Shown: piece by piece, positions 1-6,609 of the stretch
How positions within the stretch are numbered: position 1 is the first letter of the stretch
Layout of the letters: each line of letters opens with the position of its first letter
From: an uncultured Zetaproteobacteria bacterium
Lineage (GTDB): Bacteria > Pseudomonadota > Zetaproteobacteria > Mariprofundales > Mariprofundaceae
Assembly (NCBI GenBank): GCA_913056285.1
Contig: CAJXNE010000070.1
Span: 1-9,518 of the forward strand
Direction: 5' to 3'
Length of the DNA stretch: 9,518 nucleotides
Made by a program: the position numbers and the translations under genes
The notes under the pieces: model-generated
What the model was told of the DNA's origin: nothing
Databases searched by the model: none
The model's input: the letters and a program-made list of their open reading frames with translations, nothing else

Positions 1-4
1 GTAA

Positions 5-34
5 GGAAAGTGAAAATCGCACTTTTCGCTTTCC
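5..34 (+). repeat. Hairpin, 12-bp stem, part of a palindromic element
   Basis: Positions 5-16 (GGAAAGTGAAAA) pair with 23-34 (TTTTCGCTTTCC) around a 6-base loop. The only imperfection, T11 opposite G28, is a G-U wobble in plus-strand RNA. No T-run follows, so it is not a typical intrinsic terminator. It abuts a second hairpin at 36-74, and the pair looks like one compound element. Confidence 0.6.
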
Positions 35-35
35 G

Positions 36-74
36 TGAAGTAAAAAGACCATGGATGGACTTTTTACGACTTCA
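36..74. repeat. REP-like imperfect palindrome centred on CCATGG
   Basis: The left arm 36-50 (TGAAGTAAAAAGACC) pairs with the right arm 57-74 (GGACTTTTTACGACTTCA), with a 3-base bulge (CGA, 67-69) and one A-A mismatch. The loop is ATGGAT. Extragenic palindromes with a GGACTTTTTACGA core are, from memory, dispersed in several proteobacterial genomes. That this is a multi-copy repeat is inference, because no second copy lies in this window. Confidence 0.5.
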
Positions 75-344
75 TCAGGAAACAGCGCCATGATATTACC
101 GGTTTTGGTACTTGCGCGGGGGCAGGGTTGGTCAATCCTCATCTATTCTTCGCTTGAGGGTGGCTTAATAGTGCACCAAAATATGTCTCAAGATACCAGG
201 GCTTAGTTTCGAGCTCCAAATTAACGCGTATTGTTTGTTGCATGTTACACCATGACGAGAGCGTTTCCCGGCTTGCCTAAGTTTTTCAATCTCCTAGCTT
301 CCCCCTTCCTGTTGCAGGATATGTAATAGTCCAATGAGGTATCC

Positions 345-1628
345 ATGAAAGTTCTCGTAGTCGGCGGCGGTGGTCGTGAGCATGCGTTGTGCTGGAAATT
401 GAAGCGCTCCCCATCGGTCAGTGAAGTGGTATGCGCGCCGGGTAATCCGGGCATTGCCCATGACGCGCGTTGCGTGGCGGTTGGCGCTGAAGATATTGAC
501 GGACTGGTTGCACTGGCGAAAACCGAACAACCGGGTCTGGTTGTTGTCGGGCCGGAAGTGCCGTTGGTGGCAGGGCTGGCCAACATACTGCGTGAAGAAG
601 GTTTCGCGGTGTTCGGGCCGGACAAGGCAGCGGCTAATCTGGAGGGCAGCAAATCATTCTCGAAACGGCTGATGTATGAGGCTGGCGTGCCGACGGCGCG
701 TTTTGAAGTGCATGTGGATCTGGAAGAAGCGATAGATACGATTCGCAGCTGGGGTGCGCCGATTGTGATCAAAGCTTCCGGCCTGGCGGCTGGCAAGGGT
801 GTCATTGTGGCGCAAAGCGAAAAAGAGGCGATTGATGCAGTGCGCGATATGCTGGCTGGAAACTCATTTGGTGAGGCCGGGTCGCAGGTCATTATCGAGG
901 AATGTCTGGTCGGAGAAGAAGCGAGCTGTTTGTTTATTGTCTCCGGCGATACCGTGTTAGCGCTGGATTCTTCTCAGGATCATAAAGCCTTGCTGGATGG
1001 CGATCAGGGCCCCAATACCGGCGGTATGGGTGCCTATTCTCCTGCCCCGTGCGTCACGAATGCCGTGGCCGATGAAGTACTGGAAACCATTGCGCGGCCA
1101 ATTATTGCAGCATTGAAAAAGAAGGGTGCTGAGTTTATCGGAACGCTGTATGCCGGCGTGATGTTGACTGATGATGGGCCGAAAACGCTGGAGTTCAATG
1201 TGCGTTTTGGCGATCCGGAATGCCAGCCGTTAATGAGCCGATTGAAATCTGATCTGGGCGAAGTGCTGTTGGCTGCTGCTGAAAAGCGGCTGGATGGCAT
1301 TGAGCTGGAATGGGAAGAAGGCTCATCACTCTGTGTGGTGGTTTCATCCGATGGCTATCCGGGCAGCTTTGAAAAAGGGCAGGTCATTGCTGGTCTTGAT
1401 GCGGTAGAGGCTGCGGGAACCACAGTATTCCATGCTGGCACAGCAGAAAAAGATGGCACTATCGTGAATTCAGGTGGTCGTGTTCTGGGTGTAACTGCTG
1501 TGGCGGATAGCGTGAAAGCAGCGCAACAAACAGTGTATCATGCGCTGCAGAAGCTGGACTGGCCGGGTGGTTTTTATCGCAAAGACATTGGCTATCGCGC
1601 TGTAGCCCGGGAAACGCAAAAAGATTAA
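345..1628 (+). CDS. purD: Phosphoribosylamine--glycine ligase (GARS)
   Basis: Catalyses the second step of purine synthesis: ATP-dependent joining of 5-phosphoribosylamine and glycine to give GAR, in the cytoplasm. The 427 residues match the usual single-domain bacterial enzyme. Visible motifs are the N-terminal VLVVGGGGREHAL (residues 3-15), GPEVPLVAGL (69-78), the ATP-grasp lysine loop ASGLAAGKGV (144-153), QDHKALLDGDQGPNTGGMGAY (starting 211) and the Mg-binding LEFNVRFGDPE (282-292, with E283 and N285). The ATG at 345 has a TGAGGT ribosome site (335-340) at 4-base spacing and opens directly into the conserved Rossmann-like motif. purE follows after 27 bases with its own ribosome site, so the two are probably co-transcribed. 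Identification is secure. Confidence 0.98.
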   Translation: MKVLVVGGGGREHALCWKLKRSPSVSEVVCAPGNPGIAHDARCVAVGAEDIDGLVALAKTEQPGLVVVGPEVPLVAGLANILREEGFAVFGPDKAAANLEGSKSFSKRLMYEAGVPTARFEVHVDLEEAIDTIRSWGAPIVIKASGLAAGKGVIVAQSEKEAIDAVRDMLAGNSFGEAGSQVIIEECLVGEEASCLFIVSGDTVLALDSSQDHKALLDGDQGPNTGGMGAYSPAPCVTNAVADEVLETIARPIIAALKKKGAEFIGTLYAGVMLTDDGPKTLEFNVRFGDPECQPLMSRLKSDLGEVLLAAAEKRLDGIELEWEEGSSLCVVVSSDGYPGSFEKGQVIAGLDAVEAAGTTVFHAGTAEKDGTIVNSGGRVLGVTAVADSVKAAQQTVYHALQKLDWPGGFYRKDIGYRAVARETQKD

Positions 1629-1655
1629 CCACAGCGGTAATAGTAAGGGGAAACC

Positions 1656-2126
1656 ATGGAACCGTTACAAGTATTGATTTTGATGGGCAGCAAGTCCGAT
1701 ATGAAGGTGATGGAAAAGACCGAGGCTGTGCTCGATGGGTTCGGTGTGGCCTATAAAACACTGATTCGTTCCGCGCATCGGACGCCGGAAGCAACGATCG
1801 AGGCAGTGATGGATGCAGACGCAGTCGGTTGCAAGGTATTCGTGTGCGCAGCCGGTATGGCGGCGCATCTGGCTGGCGTGGTGTGCTCTAAAACAGTCAA
1901 GCCGGTGATTGGCGTGCCTATAGCGGCCGGCCCCATGCAGGGCGAGGATGCGTTGCATTCCACGGTGATGATGCCGCCGGGACTGCCGGTAGCGACAGTC
2001 GGCATTAATGCGGCAAAGAATGCCGGTTTGCTGGCAGTGCAGATGCTGGCCCAAACCGATGAACGCCTGACCCGGTTGCTCAAGGATGACCGGGCTGCGC
2101 AGGCTGAGGCAATTCTCTCTGCGTAA
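1656..2126 (+). CDS. purE: N5-carboxyaminoimidazole ribonucleotide mutase, class I PurE
   Basis: Interconverts N5-CAIR and CAIR in purine synthesis. The 156 residues fit the single-domain class I family. Signature motifs are MGSKSD (10-15, phosphate binding), SAHRTPE (39-45, with H41 matching the catalytic His of E. coli PurE) and AAGMAAHLAG (65-74, second conserved His H71). The flexible GEDALHSTVMMPPGLPVATVGI segment starts at 96. The AHL signature favours class I (N5-CAIR mutase) over the class II AIR carboxylase. A class I enzyme needs PurK to make N5-CAIR, but purK is not the next gene here and must lie elsewhere. The start has an AAGGGG ribosome site (1645-1650) five bases upstream. The end overlaps the YrdC-like gene by 41 bases. 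Confidence 0.97.
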   Translation: MEPLQVLILMGSKSDMKVMEKTEAVLDGFGVAYKTLIRSAHRTPEATIEAVMDADAVGCKVFVCAAGMAAHLAGVVCSKTVKPVIGVPIAAGPMQGEDALHSTVMMPPGLPVATVGINAAKNAGLLAVQMLAQTDERLTRLLKDDRAAQAEAILSA

Positions 2127-2709
2127 CAGCAAGATTGCTGAAAAGTTATCAGCGCTGCGAACTGCGCACCTACTCAGGCACGGCGGCCTGATTGCACATC
2201 ATACCGCCACCTTACCCGGCGTTGCTGCGATTCCGAACCACGCGGCGGCCATAGCAAGGCTGCAATTGTTCAAACAACGTAAAGGGCCGTTTTTGTTGTT
2301 GGCTGATTCAGTTGCAACGGCTACATCATTAGCCCGTTACTTTTCACCGGAACTCAGGCGGCAGGTAGGTGCCGCCTGGCCGGGGCCGGTAACGCTGGTA
2401 TTTGTCGGCAAACCTGGTTTACCCACCTGTTGTTACCACCATGGCTATCTGGCTGTGCGTGTGGATGCCAGCCTACAGACCCGGCAATTGGCAGCTGCCT
2501 GCGGCGGATTAATGGTATCGAGCAGCCTGAATCGAAGCGGTGCGGCTGTGGTGCGACCGAGCCTGACATGCACGATGCGCATGCATCGTTTTTTGCGAAT
2601 GTGTTTGGCGGGTAAAATTTCTTCGGGAAAAGCTTCATCTATTGTGCGTGTGCGGCGCAATCACGCCGTTTTGATGCGCCATGTTCACCGCTCTGTCGGC
2701 AGTCAATAA
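2086..2709 (+). CDS. Divergent YrdC/TsaC-like protein (threonylcarbamoyl-AMP synthase family)
   Basis: TsaC/Sua5/YrdC proteins make threonylcarbamoyl-AMP from threonine, bicarbonate and ATP for the tRNA t6A modification. This 207-residue protein aligns along the family's length. It shows KQR (63-65, the basic KxR pair), WPGPVT (98-103), LAVRVD (122-127), SSSLN (145-149, for the usual STSAN) and ASSIV (183-187, for PSTIV). The hallmark PTE(T/A)xYGLG segment is instead HHTATLPGVA (38-47), keeping the Thr (T40) but not the Pro or Glu. It is therefore a diverged enzyme or a paralogue with another job. The start is uncertain. ATG 2086 lies inside purE with AAGG immediately before it, an unusually short spacing, so coupling to purE translation is likely. 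No downstream ATG fits before the conserved region. Confidence 0.75.
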   Translation: MTGLRRLRQFSLRNSKIAEKLSALRTAHLLRHGGLIAHHTATLPGVAAIPNHAAAIARLQLFKQRKGPFLLLADSVATATSLARYFSPELRRQVGAAWPGPVTLVFVGKPGLPTCCYHHGYLAVRVDASLQTRQLAAACGGLMVSSSLNRSGAAVVRPSLTCTMRMHRFLRMCLAGKISSGKASSIVRVRRNHAVLMRHVHRSVGSQ

Positions 2710-2730
2710 GCACGTTGTTACTCACCAGTA

Positions 2731-2758
2731 TTGCGCGCCGGGTTCGCTCTTCTATAGT
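2731..2758 (+). promoter_or_regulatory. Candidate sigma70 promoter for the carbonic anhydrase gene
   Basis: TTGCGC (2731-2736) and TATAGT (2753-2758) are separated by 16 bases, about 50 bases upstream of the start codon. The preceding gene ends at 2709, so the position fits a dedicated promoter. This is pattern matching only. Confidence 0.4.
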
Positions 2759-2766
2759 GGTGCTGT

Positions 2767-2783
2767 ACCGGCGTTTAGCCGGT
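2767..2783 (+). other. Small hairpin in the carbonic anhydrase leader
   Basis: ACCGGC (2767-2772) and GCCGGT (2778-2783) are perfectly complementary around a 5-base loop, ending 10 bases before the ribosome site at 2794. It could stabilise the leader or act as a weak terminator for the preceding gene, although only a short TTTATATT follows. Its role is not known. Confidence 0.4.
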
Positions 2784-2806
2784 TTATATTGATAGGGAGG
2801 AACAAC

Positions 2807-3736
2807 ATGAAGCACATTGTAATTGCAATTGCAGCCAGCGCTTTGCTGGCAGCACCGGTATTTGCCGGAGAACACGAAGCCCATCATGGCGAGGGTCATG
2901 GCGCAGCCCATGCAGAAGGCCACGAAGCAGGTCATGGTGCACACCATAAGACGGTTTCGAATAAAGTGATTGCCGCGCAGCGCAAGGCACTGGCGAAAAG
3001 CACCAAAGGCAAAGGCTTCGGCCCTCAGGCGCCGCGCGATATTGATGCAGTTGAAGGTAAGAATAAACGTGTTTTCAGCCAGGCTCCGGCCTCGACAAGC
3101 ATGAATCTGTGCAATATTCATTTCCATAAAAATGCCGAGCACAAGGCAAAGGATTTCTCCATCTATGCCGGCAATGGCAATGGTGAAGGTTACCAGAGCG
3201 GTTATACGTATGATAAATCATTGTTGAGTGAAGCCGAGTTGGCACCAACCAGGCATAAGATCTGCGATAGTTCACACAGCACCCTGAGGCCGGGTGATAC
3301 CATCGAAGTGCACTATGTTTATTCAACGGCTCAAATCAAGCCGGGCAAAGGGCTGGGTTCATGCTTTAACAAGGATATTCCAAAGCAAAATCCGCAACTG
3401 CGTGTAGAAACACAAGTCTATGTACTGGTCCACGACAAGCATGCGCTCAGCTTTAAAAAATTAACCAAATTCAAGAAGCAAGGTGGTTTGTATCAGGCCA
3501 CAGGTATTCCTGATAACACGGGTACGCCGGTTCAGTATGCCGGCTCCACAACCGGCCCCGGCTATAATGAAACAGGTTCTCCTTATCAGGTGACCTGGAG
3601 TGTTCGTCCGCATGTCGCCAAAGTGAATATCGCCACGGTTGGCAAATGGTGCAAGAAAAATGCTTTCGAGGAAAATCATGGTCACGGCGTCAGAAATCTG
3701 GTGAAAAACAAAAAGCTGTTATCCGAGATTCATTAA
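2807..3736 (+). CDS. Secreted delta-class carbonic anhydrase with His-rich N-terminus
   Basis: Predicted zinc enzyme for reversible CO2 hydration, acting in the periplasm. The 309-residue product opens with a signal peptide (residues 1-20, charged start, hydrophobic core, cleavage after VFA). A His-rich stretch follows (23-47, nine His in 25 residues), then a Lys-rich linker. The core has NLCNIHFHKNAEH (100-112) and EVHYVYS (167-173), matching the CxVHWHLGAEH and EVHWVxS motifs I associate with delta-class enzymes such as diatom TWCA1. These are the expected metal ligands. Further cysteines (C153, C186, C282) could form disulfides. ATG 2807 was chosen because AGGGAGGA (2794-2801) lies five bases upstream and the signal peptide starts there; a longer in-frame start at 2681 would bury the signal peptide. 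A strong terminator follows. Confidence 0.85.
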   Translation: MKHIVIAIAASALLAAPVFAGEHEAHHGEGHGAAHAEGHEAGHGAHHKTVSNKVIAAQRKALAKSTKGKGFGPQAPRDIDAVEGKNKRVFSQAPASTSMNLCNIHFHKNAEHKAKDFSIYAGNGNGEGYQSGYTYDKSLLSEAELAPTRHKICDSSHSTLRPGDTIEVHYVYSTAQIKPGKGLGSCFNKDIPKQNPQLRVETQVYVLVHDKHALSFKKLTKFKKQGGLYQATGIPDNTGTPVQYAGSTTGPGYNETGSPYQVTWSVRPHVAKVNIATVGKWCKKNAFEENHGHGVRNLVKNKKLLSEIH

Positions 3737-3742
3737 GGCGCT

Positions 3743-3784
3743 ACTGATAAAGGCATACTGCCTGTAATCAGTTCCCAAAGGGAA
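3743..3784 (+). other. Two tandem hairpins between the carbonic anhydrase stop codon and its terminator
   Basis: The first stem pairs ACTGAT (3743-3748) with ATCAGT (3767-3772), with an inner stem AGGCA (3751-3755)/TGCCT (3759-3763). The second pairs TTCCC (3772-3776) with GGGAA (3780-3784). They share one base, so they form side by side at most. They may protect the mRNA 3' end; this is inference. Confidence 0.45.
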
Positions 3785-3786
3785 AA

Positions 3787-3841
3787 GGCGCAGTAGATGG
3801 CGACTTATAAACACATCCATCTATTGCGCCATTTTTCTTTT
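3787..3841 (+). terminator. Rho-independent terminator of the carbonic anhydrase gene, possibly bidirectional
   Basis: GGCGCAGTAGATGG (3787-3800) pairs with CCATCTATTGCGCC (3817-3830), a 14-bp stem whose single irregularity (G3793-T3824) is a wobble in plus-strand RNA. ATTTTTCTTTT follows directly. On the reverse strand a TTTT run also follows the stem, so it could stop transcripts from the histidine kinase operon too, though with a C-A mismatch. Confidence 0.85.
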
Positions 3842-4014
3842 ATGTGTCGTTTATATTGCCCTCAATAGACCGCACACAATCAGGTCAATCTGTTGCTAAA
3901 AAAGAATGGGTATTTGAGACTCCAGAGCAGTGCTGATGATGACTTGGTTCGGACTATGCTGTACAGCAGTTGCATACACGGACTAGATAGTCGGGAAGGT
4001 CAATGCTGAGAGCG
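3842..4014. other. Intergenic stretch with a 12-bp perfect palindrome
   Basis: No gene is visible. It contains TGCTGTACAGCA (3957-3968, a perfect palindrome), the near-palindrome GACTAGATAGTC (3981-3992) and a repeated CGGACTA (3950-3956 and 3979-3985). No clear intrinsic terminator for the reverse-strand kinase gene was found here; the hairpin at 3787-3830 is the nearest candidate. Confidence 0.5.
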
Positions 4015-5178
4015 TTATGAATCAGCAGCTGTGTTTGCCATTGGCACGGTGAATTCAACGCGCAGGCCATGAGGCTCACGGTTGGACAGTGTCAGTTCGC
4101 CACCATGGGCCTCCAACAGTTCTTTAACGATTGACAGGCCCAGCCCGTGACTCTTGTGCTGGCGGCTTCGCGCCTTGTTCACCCGGTAAAAACGTTCGGT
4201 GACGCGAGCCAGATGTTTTTGCGGAATACCAGGCCCGGTATCATCAATGATGATCTGGCAATGCTTTTCATGGCGAATCATGCGAATGCAAACCTCACCC
4301 TTGTCGGATGAATAATGGATGGCATTGACCAGCAGGTTGGTGGTAATTCTGTCCATATCGTCAAAGGGCAGGGCCAGTAAGAGTGCATCATCGTCATGCT
4401 CAAATTCAAGCGACAGATGTTTTGCAAGGCATTGCGGCTCCAGCATATCACATGAACGCTGGATCACGTTCACGCCATCGCAACTGGCATGCTTGTCTTT
4501 TTGGCCAAACTCAGCCTGATCCAGTGTCAGCAACACATCCAGCAGATGATTGACGTGTTTGGCTTCATCGGCAATCACCGCTGCCGCCTCTTTGCGAAAA
4601 TCGGCTTGATCGCCAAAGCTTTCCATGCTACGGGCATAGCCCAGCAATGAAGTCAGCGGCGTTTTAAGATCATGCATCAGGTTGGATAAAAATGTGCGGC
4701 GTTGTAGTTCCAGTTTGTGGCGCACGGTAACGTCGAGGCAGAGCAGCAGCGCCTCACCGTTTTCCAGCCGCGCTATTCTTGGCTCAAGTATGCGATCTGG
4801 CAGTTCAATCTGCGGCAGCTTTGTTTTCTTCGGTAGCGCAGCAACAGCTTGCGACAGCCGTTCGTTCCAGTCGGCATCACGATATAATTGCAGCATGGGT
4901 TGCGGTAGTAATGATTGGCCCATGCCAAAGATTTCGCGGGCGCGCGGGTTGGCAGCACTCACGGAGCCACCCCTGATGCGTAGGACAGCCTCATTGACAT
5001 CGGCAAGCAGGGCATCAAGGCGAGCATTGCTATCGAGTTGATGCTGCAATGCATTGATTTCTTCTTTTAAATGCCTTATTTTGGACTGGTAATCGGCAAC
5101 CTGCTTACGCATGCGTAAGGTGGCATAAGCGCAAGCGGTCGCGACAACAGCAACCAACAACAGCCATAGCCAGTTCAT
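4015..5178 (-). CDS. PhoR-like membrane sensor histidine kinase with PAS-like domain
   Basis: Autophosphorylates on His and passes phosphate to the adjacent response regulator. The 387 residues contain one N-terminal membrane helix (about 3-20) and a coiled-coil-like helix (25-55). A PAS-like region follows (about 55-155), then the HisKA dimerisation helix FLSNLMHDLKTPLTSLLGYA (163-182, phosphorylated H169). The ATPase domain has an N box (NLLVNAIHYS, 281-290), a G1 box (DDTGPGIP, 312-319), an F box (ERFYRV, 328-333) and a G2 box (HGLGLSIVKELLEAHGG, 344-360). All catalytic boxes are intact. There is no second membrane helix or periplasmic loop, so it probably reads an internal or membrane-near signal. 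Its ATG overlaps the regulator's stop by four bases (ATGA), indicating coupled translation. PhoR is the closest architecture, but nothing ties it to phosphate. Confidence 0.93.
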   Translation of the reverse strand: MNWLWLLLVAVVATACAYATLRMRKQVADYQSKIRHLKEEINALQHQLDSNARLDALLADVNEAVLRIRGGSVSAANPRAREIFGMGQSLLPQPMLQLYRDADWNERLSQAVAALPKKTKLPQIELPDRILEPRIARLENGEALLLCLDVTVRHKLELQRRTFLSNLMHDLKTPLTSLLGYARSMESFGDQADFRKEAAAVIADEAKHVNHLLDVLLTLDQAEFGQKDKHASCDGVNVIQRSCDMLEPQCLAKHLSLEFEHDDDALLLALPFDDMDRITTNLLVNAIHYSSDKGEVCIRMIRHEKHCQIIIDDTGPGIPQKHLARVTERFYRVNKARSRQHKSHGLGLSIVKELLEAHGGELTLSNREPHGLRVEFTVPMANTAADS

Positions 5179-5927
5179 TCAGCAGGCGTCACAAATCGAT
5201 AGCCCATGCTCCGCACTGTTTCAATGCATTTTTTTCGGCCAATTTTTTTCAGCGCCTTGCGCAGCCGTTTGATTGTCACATCGACGGTGCGCGCTTCGAC
5301 ATAAACATCATGTCCCCAGACATGATCGAGCAGATAATCACGGCTTCTGGTCTTGCCCGGCTTGTCCATGAGGATTTTCAACAGCTTGTATTCCAGCGGG
5401 CGCACTTCAACACGCGCATCGCCTTCAAATACGACCGGAACATCGGGATCAAGCTGGATGTTTACCTGTGCAGACACGCCTGATTCCATGACACGGCTTC
5501 GTCGTAGCAACGCTTTGGTTCGCGCCACCAGTTCATCCGGCTCGAACGGTTTGGAAAGATAATCATCCGCCCCTTCATTGAGCCCGTGCACGCGCTCGAT
5601 TGGCATGCCGAGCGCTGTCACCATCAAAACCGGCGTATGCCCTTTGGTAGGTGAAGCTTTGAGCCAGCGCAAAATCTTCATGCCGCTGGCGCCGGGCAAC
5701 ATGCGATCCAGCACCACCAGTCGCCATTCTCCATCGCGTAATGCTGCCAGCGCGGCATCGCCATCACCGCGAATCGATGTGGTAAAGCCAGCCTTGCGCA
5801 GATGCATTTCCATCAGTCGTGCAATCGGCGCTTCATCCTCGACAATTAAAATATCTGCGCTTGTGCTAAGAGGTTCCTGAGTCATCAGGTCACGATACTG
5901 AAAGCTGTCATGCTTGACCTCAAGCAT
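5175..5927 (-). CDS. OmpR/PhoB-family response regulator
   Basis: DNA-binding partner of the downstream histidine kinase. The receiver domain (about 25-143) has the acidic pocket IVEDE (28-32), phosphoacceptor D74 in VLDRMLPG (72-79), T104 in MVTALG and K126 in LSKPFEP. The winged-helix output domain (about 155-248) shows RPLEYKLLKIL (176-186), VWGHDVYVEARTVDVTIKRL (203-222) and the C-terminal ETVRSMGYRF (236-245), so it is a complete 250-residue regulator. The start at 5927 shares one base with the upstream stop (TAATG), implying translational coupling, but it gives a 25-residue extension before the receiver domain. ATG 5885 (MTQEPLS...) would give a more typical length. Neither has a strong ribosome site; I keep 5927 because of the overlap. 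Confidence 0.92.
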   Translation of the reverse strand: MLEVKHDSFQYRDLMTQEPLSTSADILIVEDEAPIARLMEMHLRKAGFTTSIRGDGDAALAALRDGEWRLVVLDRMLPGASGMKILRWLKASPTKGHTPVLMVTALGMPIERVHGLNEGADDYLSKPFEPDELVARTKALLRRSRVMESGVSAQVNIQLDPDVPVVFEGDARVEVRPLEYKLLKILMDKPGKTRSRDYLLDHVWGHDVYVEARTVDVTIKRLRKALKKIGRKKCIETVRSMGYRFVTPAE

Positions 5928-6454
5928 TAGCTGAGTCCGCCACGGACATCATGGCGCATGGCGGCATATTCGCTCTCAGGCTTAAGCGACATCTGCGAGA
6001 GCAAACGGAACATAAAGCGCAGAAGCAGATTGCCCAGCGCTGCATCTTCGACAGTAATCAGATTAAAGTAATCGCGGTTGATGCACAGCAGGGTTATATC
6101 CTCATCGGCTGTTACGGTCGCGGCATGCGGGCGCGATGCATCCAGAAATGAAAACAGACCGAACACATCGCCTGCTTTCAGGCTGCTGTAAATGCCGAAT
6201 GACGGGCTGGAAACATGGACTGACCCGCTCACAATCAAACGCATGGTTTTATCTGTTTCGCTAGCGGCGGTGTAAATTACATCGCCTGATGCGTGTTTCT
6301 CCACGTCAAAACTGCTAAATAACTGCATGCTCTCATCGAGTTGCATCTGCTGGCAAATAGGCAATTCACAAAATTGGTTGAACAAGGGGTTGGCCATTCG
6401 AGTAGCCGCATAGGCTTCGGTGAGTCCGGCCTGGGTTGCATGATTGATATACAT
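5927..6454 (-). CDS. Stand-alone cyclic-nucleotide-binding-fold protein without DNA-binding domain
   Basis: First gene of the reverse-strand signalling operon. The 175 residues hold a CRP-type effector beta-roll (about 38-133): SGDVIYTAASE (56-66), RLIVSGSVHV (72-81) and the phosphate-binding cassette region GDVFGLFSFLDASRPHAATV (95-114). A helical tail follows (135-165). There is no helix-turn-helix, so it is not a CRP/FNR transcription factor as it stands. Compared with the usual FGE...RSA cassette, the ribose-binding Glu is Leu100 and the phosphate-binding Arg appears to be His110, so classical cAMP binding is doubtful. The start has a GAGG ribosome site about five bases upstream. The stop overlaps the regulator start (TAATG). 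I infer it modulates the kinase/regulator pair, perhaps by binding another ligand or a protein. Confidence 0.85.
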   Translation of the reverse strand: MYINHATQAGLTEAYAATRMANPLFNQFCELPICQQMQLDESMQLFSSFDVEKHASGDVIYTAASETDKTMRLIVSGSVHVSSPSFGIYSSLKAGDVFGLFSFLDASRPHAATVTADEDITLLCINRDYFNLITVEDAALGNLLLRFMFRLLSQMSLKPESEYAAMRHDVRGGLS

Positions 6455-6508
6455 AATGCCTCATTTTTCTTCTTCGATTCGGTAATATGTAAATCATGCG
6501 CGTGTTTG

Positions 6509-6524
6509 TGTCACAGGTATGACA
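6509..6524. promoter_or_regulatory. Candidate operator TGTCA-N6-TGACA upstream of the signalling operon
   Basis: TGTCACAGGTATGACA is an inverted repeat with 5-base arms and a 6-base spacer, the geometry of a CRP/FNR-family site but not its canonical sequence. It lies 55-70 bases upstream of the CNB gene's start. The half-site GTGTCACA (6508-6515) recurs exactly at 6555-6562, and TATGAC (6518-6523) at 6543-6548, suggesting a second weaker site. The binding protein is unknown. Confidence 0.35.
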
Positions 6525-6609
6525 TTCAATGCGTCTGGTGGCTATGACTTCATCGTGTCACATAAAAAGAATGAGCCTGATATTTCAGTCTTTTCCTTCT
6601 TCGAACTTT

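Larger units (their letters stand above)
1..344. other. Gene-free leader region upstream of purD
   Basis: No convincing coding region was found on either strand. The first 80 bases hold two consecutive hairpins (listed separately). The remainder, about 80-330, has scattered stop codons and no recognised riboswitch or purine repressor operator. A promoter for purD must lie here or further upstream. A TATGTAAT-like -10 around 320-327 has no good -35 partner, so I do not call it. Confidence 0.6.

Noticed and set aside
83..344. A purine-responsive riboswitch or PurR operator upstream of purD
   Set aside because: No recognisable purine aptamer core and no ACGCAAACGTTTGCGT-like palindrome was found.
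245..892. 215-codon reverse-strand open frame opposite the purD start
   Set aside because: Antisense to the conserved purD N-terminus, with a low-complexity Ser/Thr/Pro/Ala composition and no ribosome site or motif.
1665..2132. Long reverse-strand open frame opposite purE
   Set aside because: It lies wholly antisense to purE, is rich in His/Arg/Cys as expected of a shadow frame, and shows no family motif.
2681..2806. A 42-codon upstream extension of the carbonic anhydrase gene
   Set aside because: It would overlap the preceding gene and bury a clear signal peptide; the strong ribosome site is at 2794-2801, in front of ATG 2807.
3957..3968. TGCTGTACAGCA as a LexA (SOS) box
   Set aside because: It lacks the CTG-N10-CAG spacing of the proteobacterial LexA site and lies downstream of genes on both sides, not in a promoter.
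6529..6609. ATG-initiated start for the small forward frame ending at 6720
   Set aside because: No ribosome site, and the first 27 residues resemble nothing; only the tail after 6610 looks SDR-derived, so I call a remnant rather than a gene.
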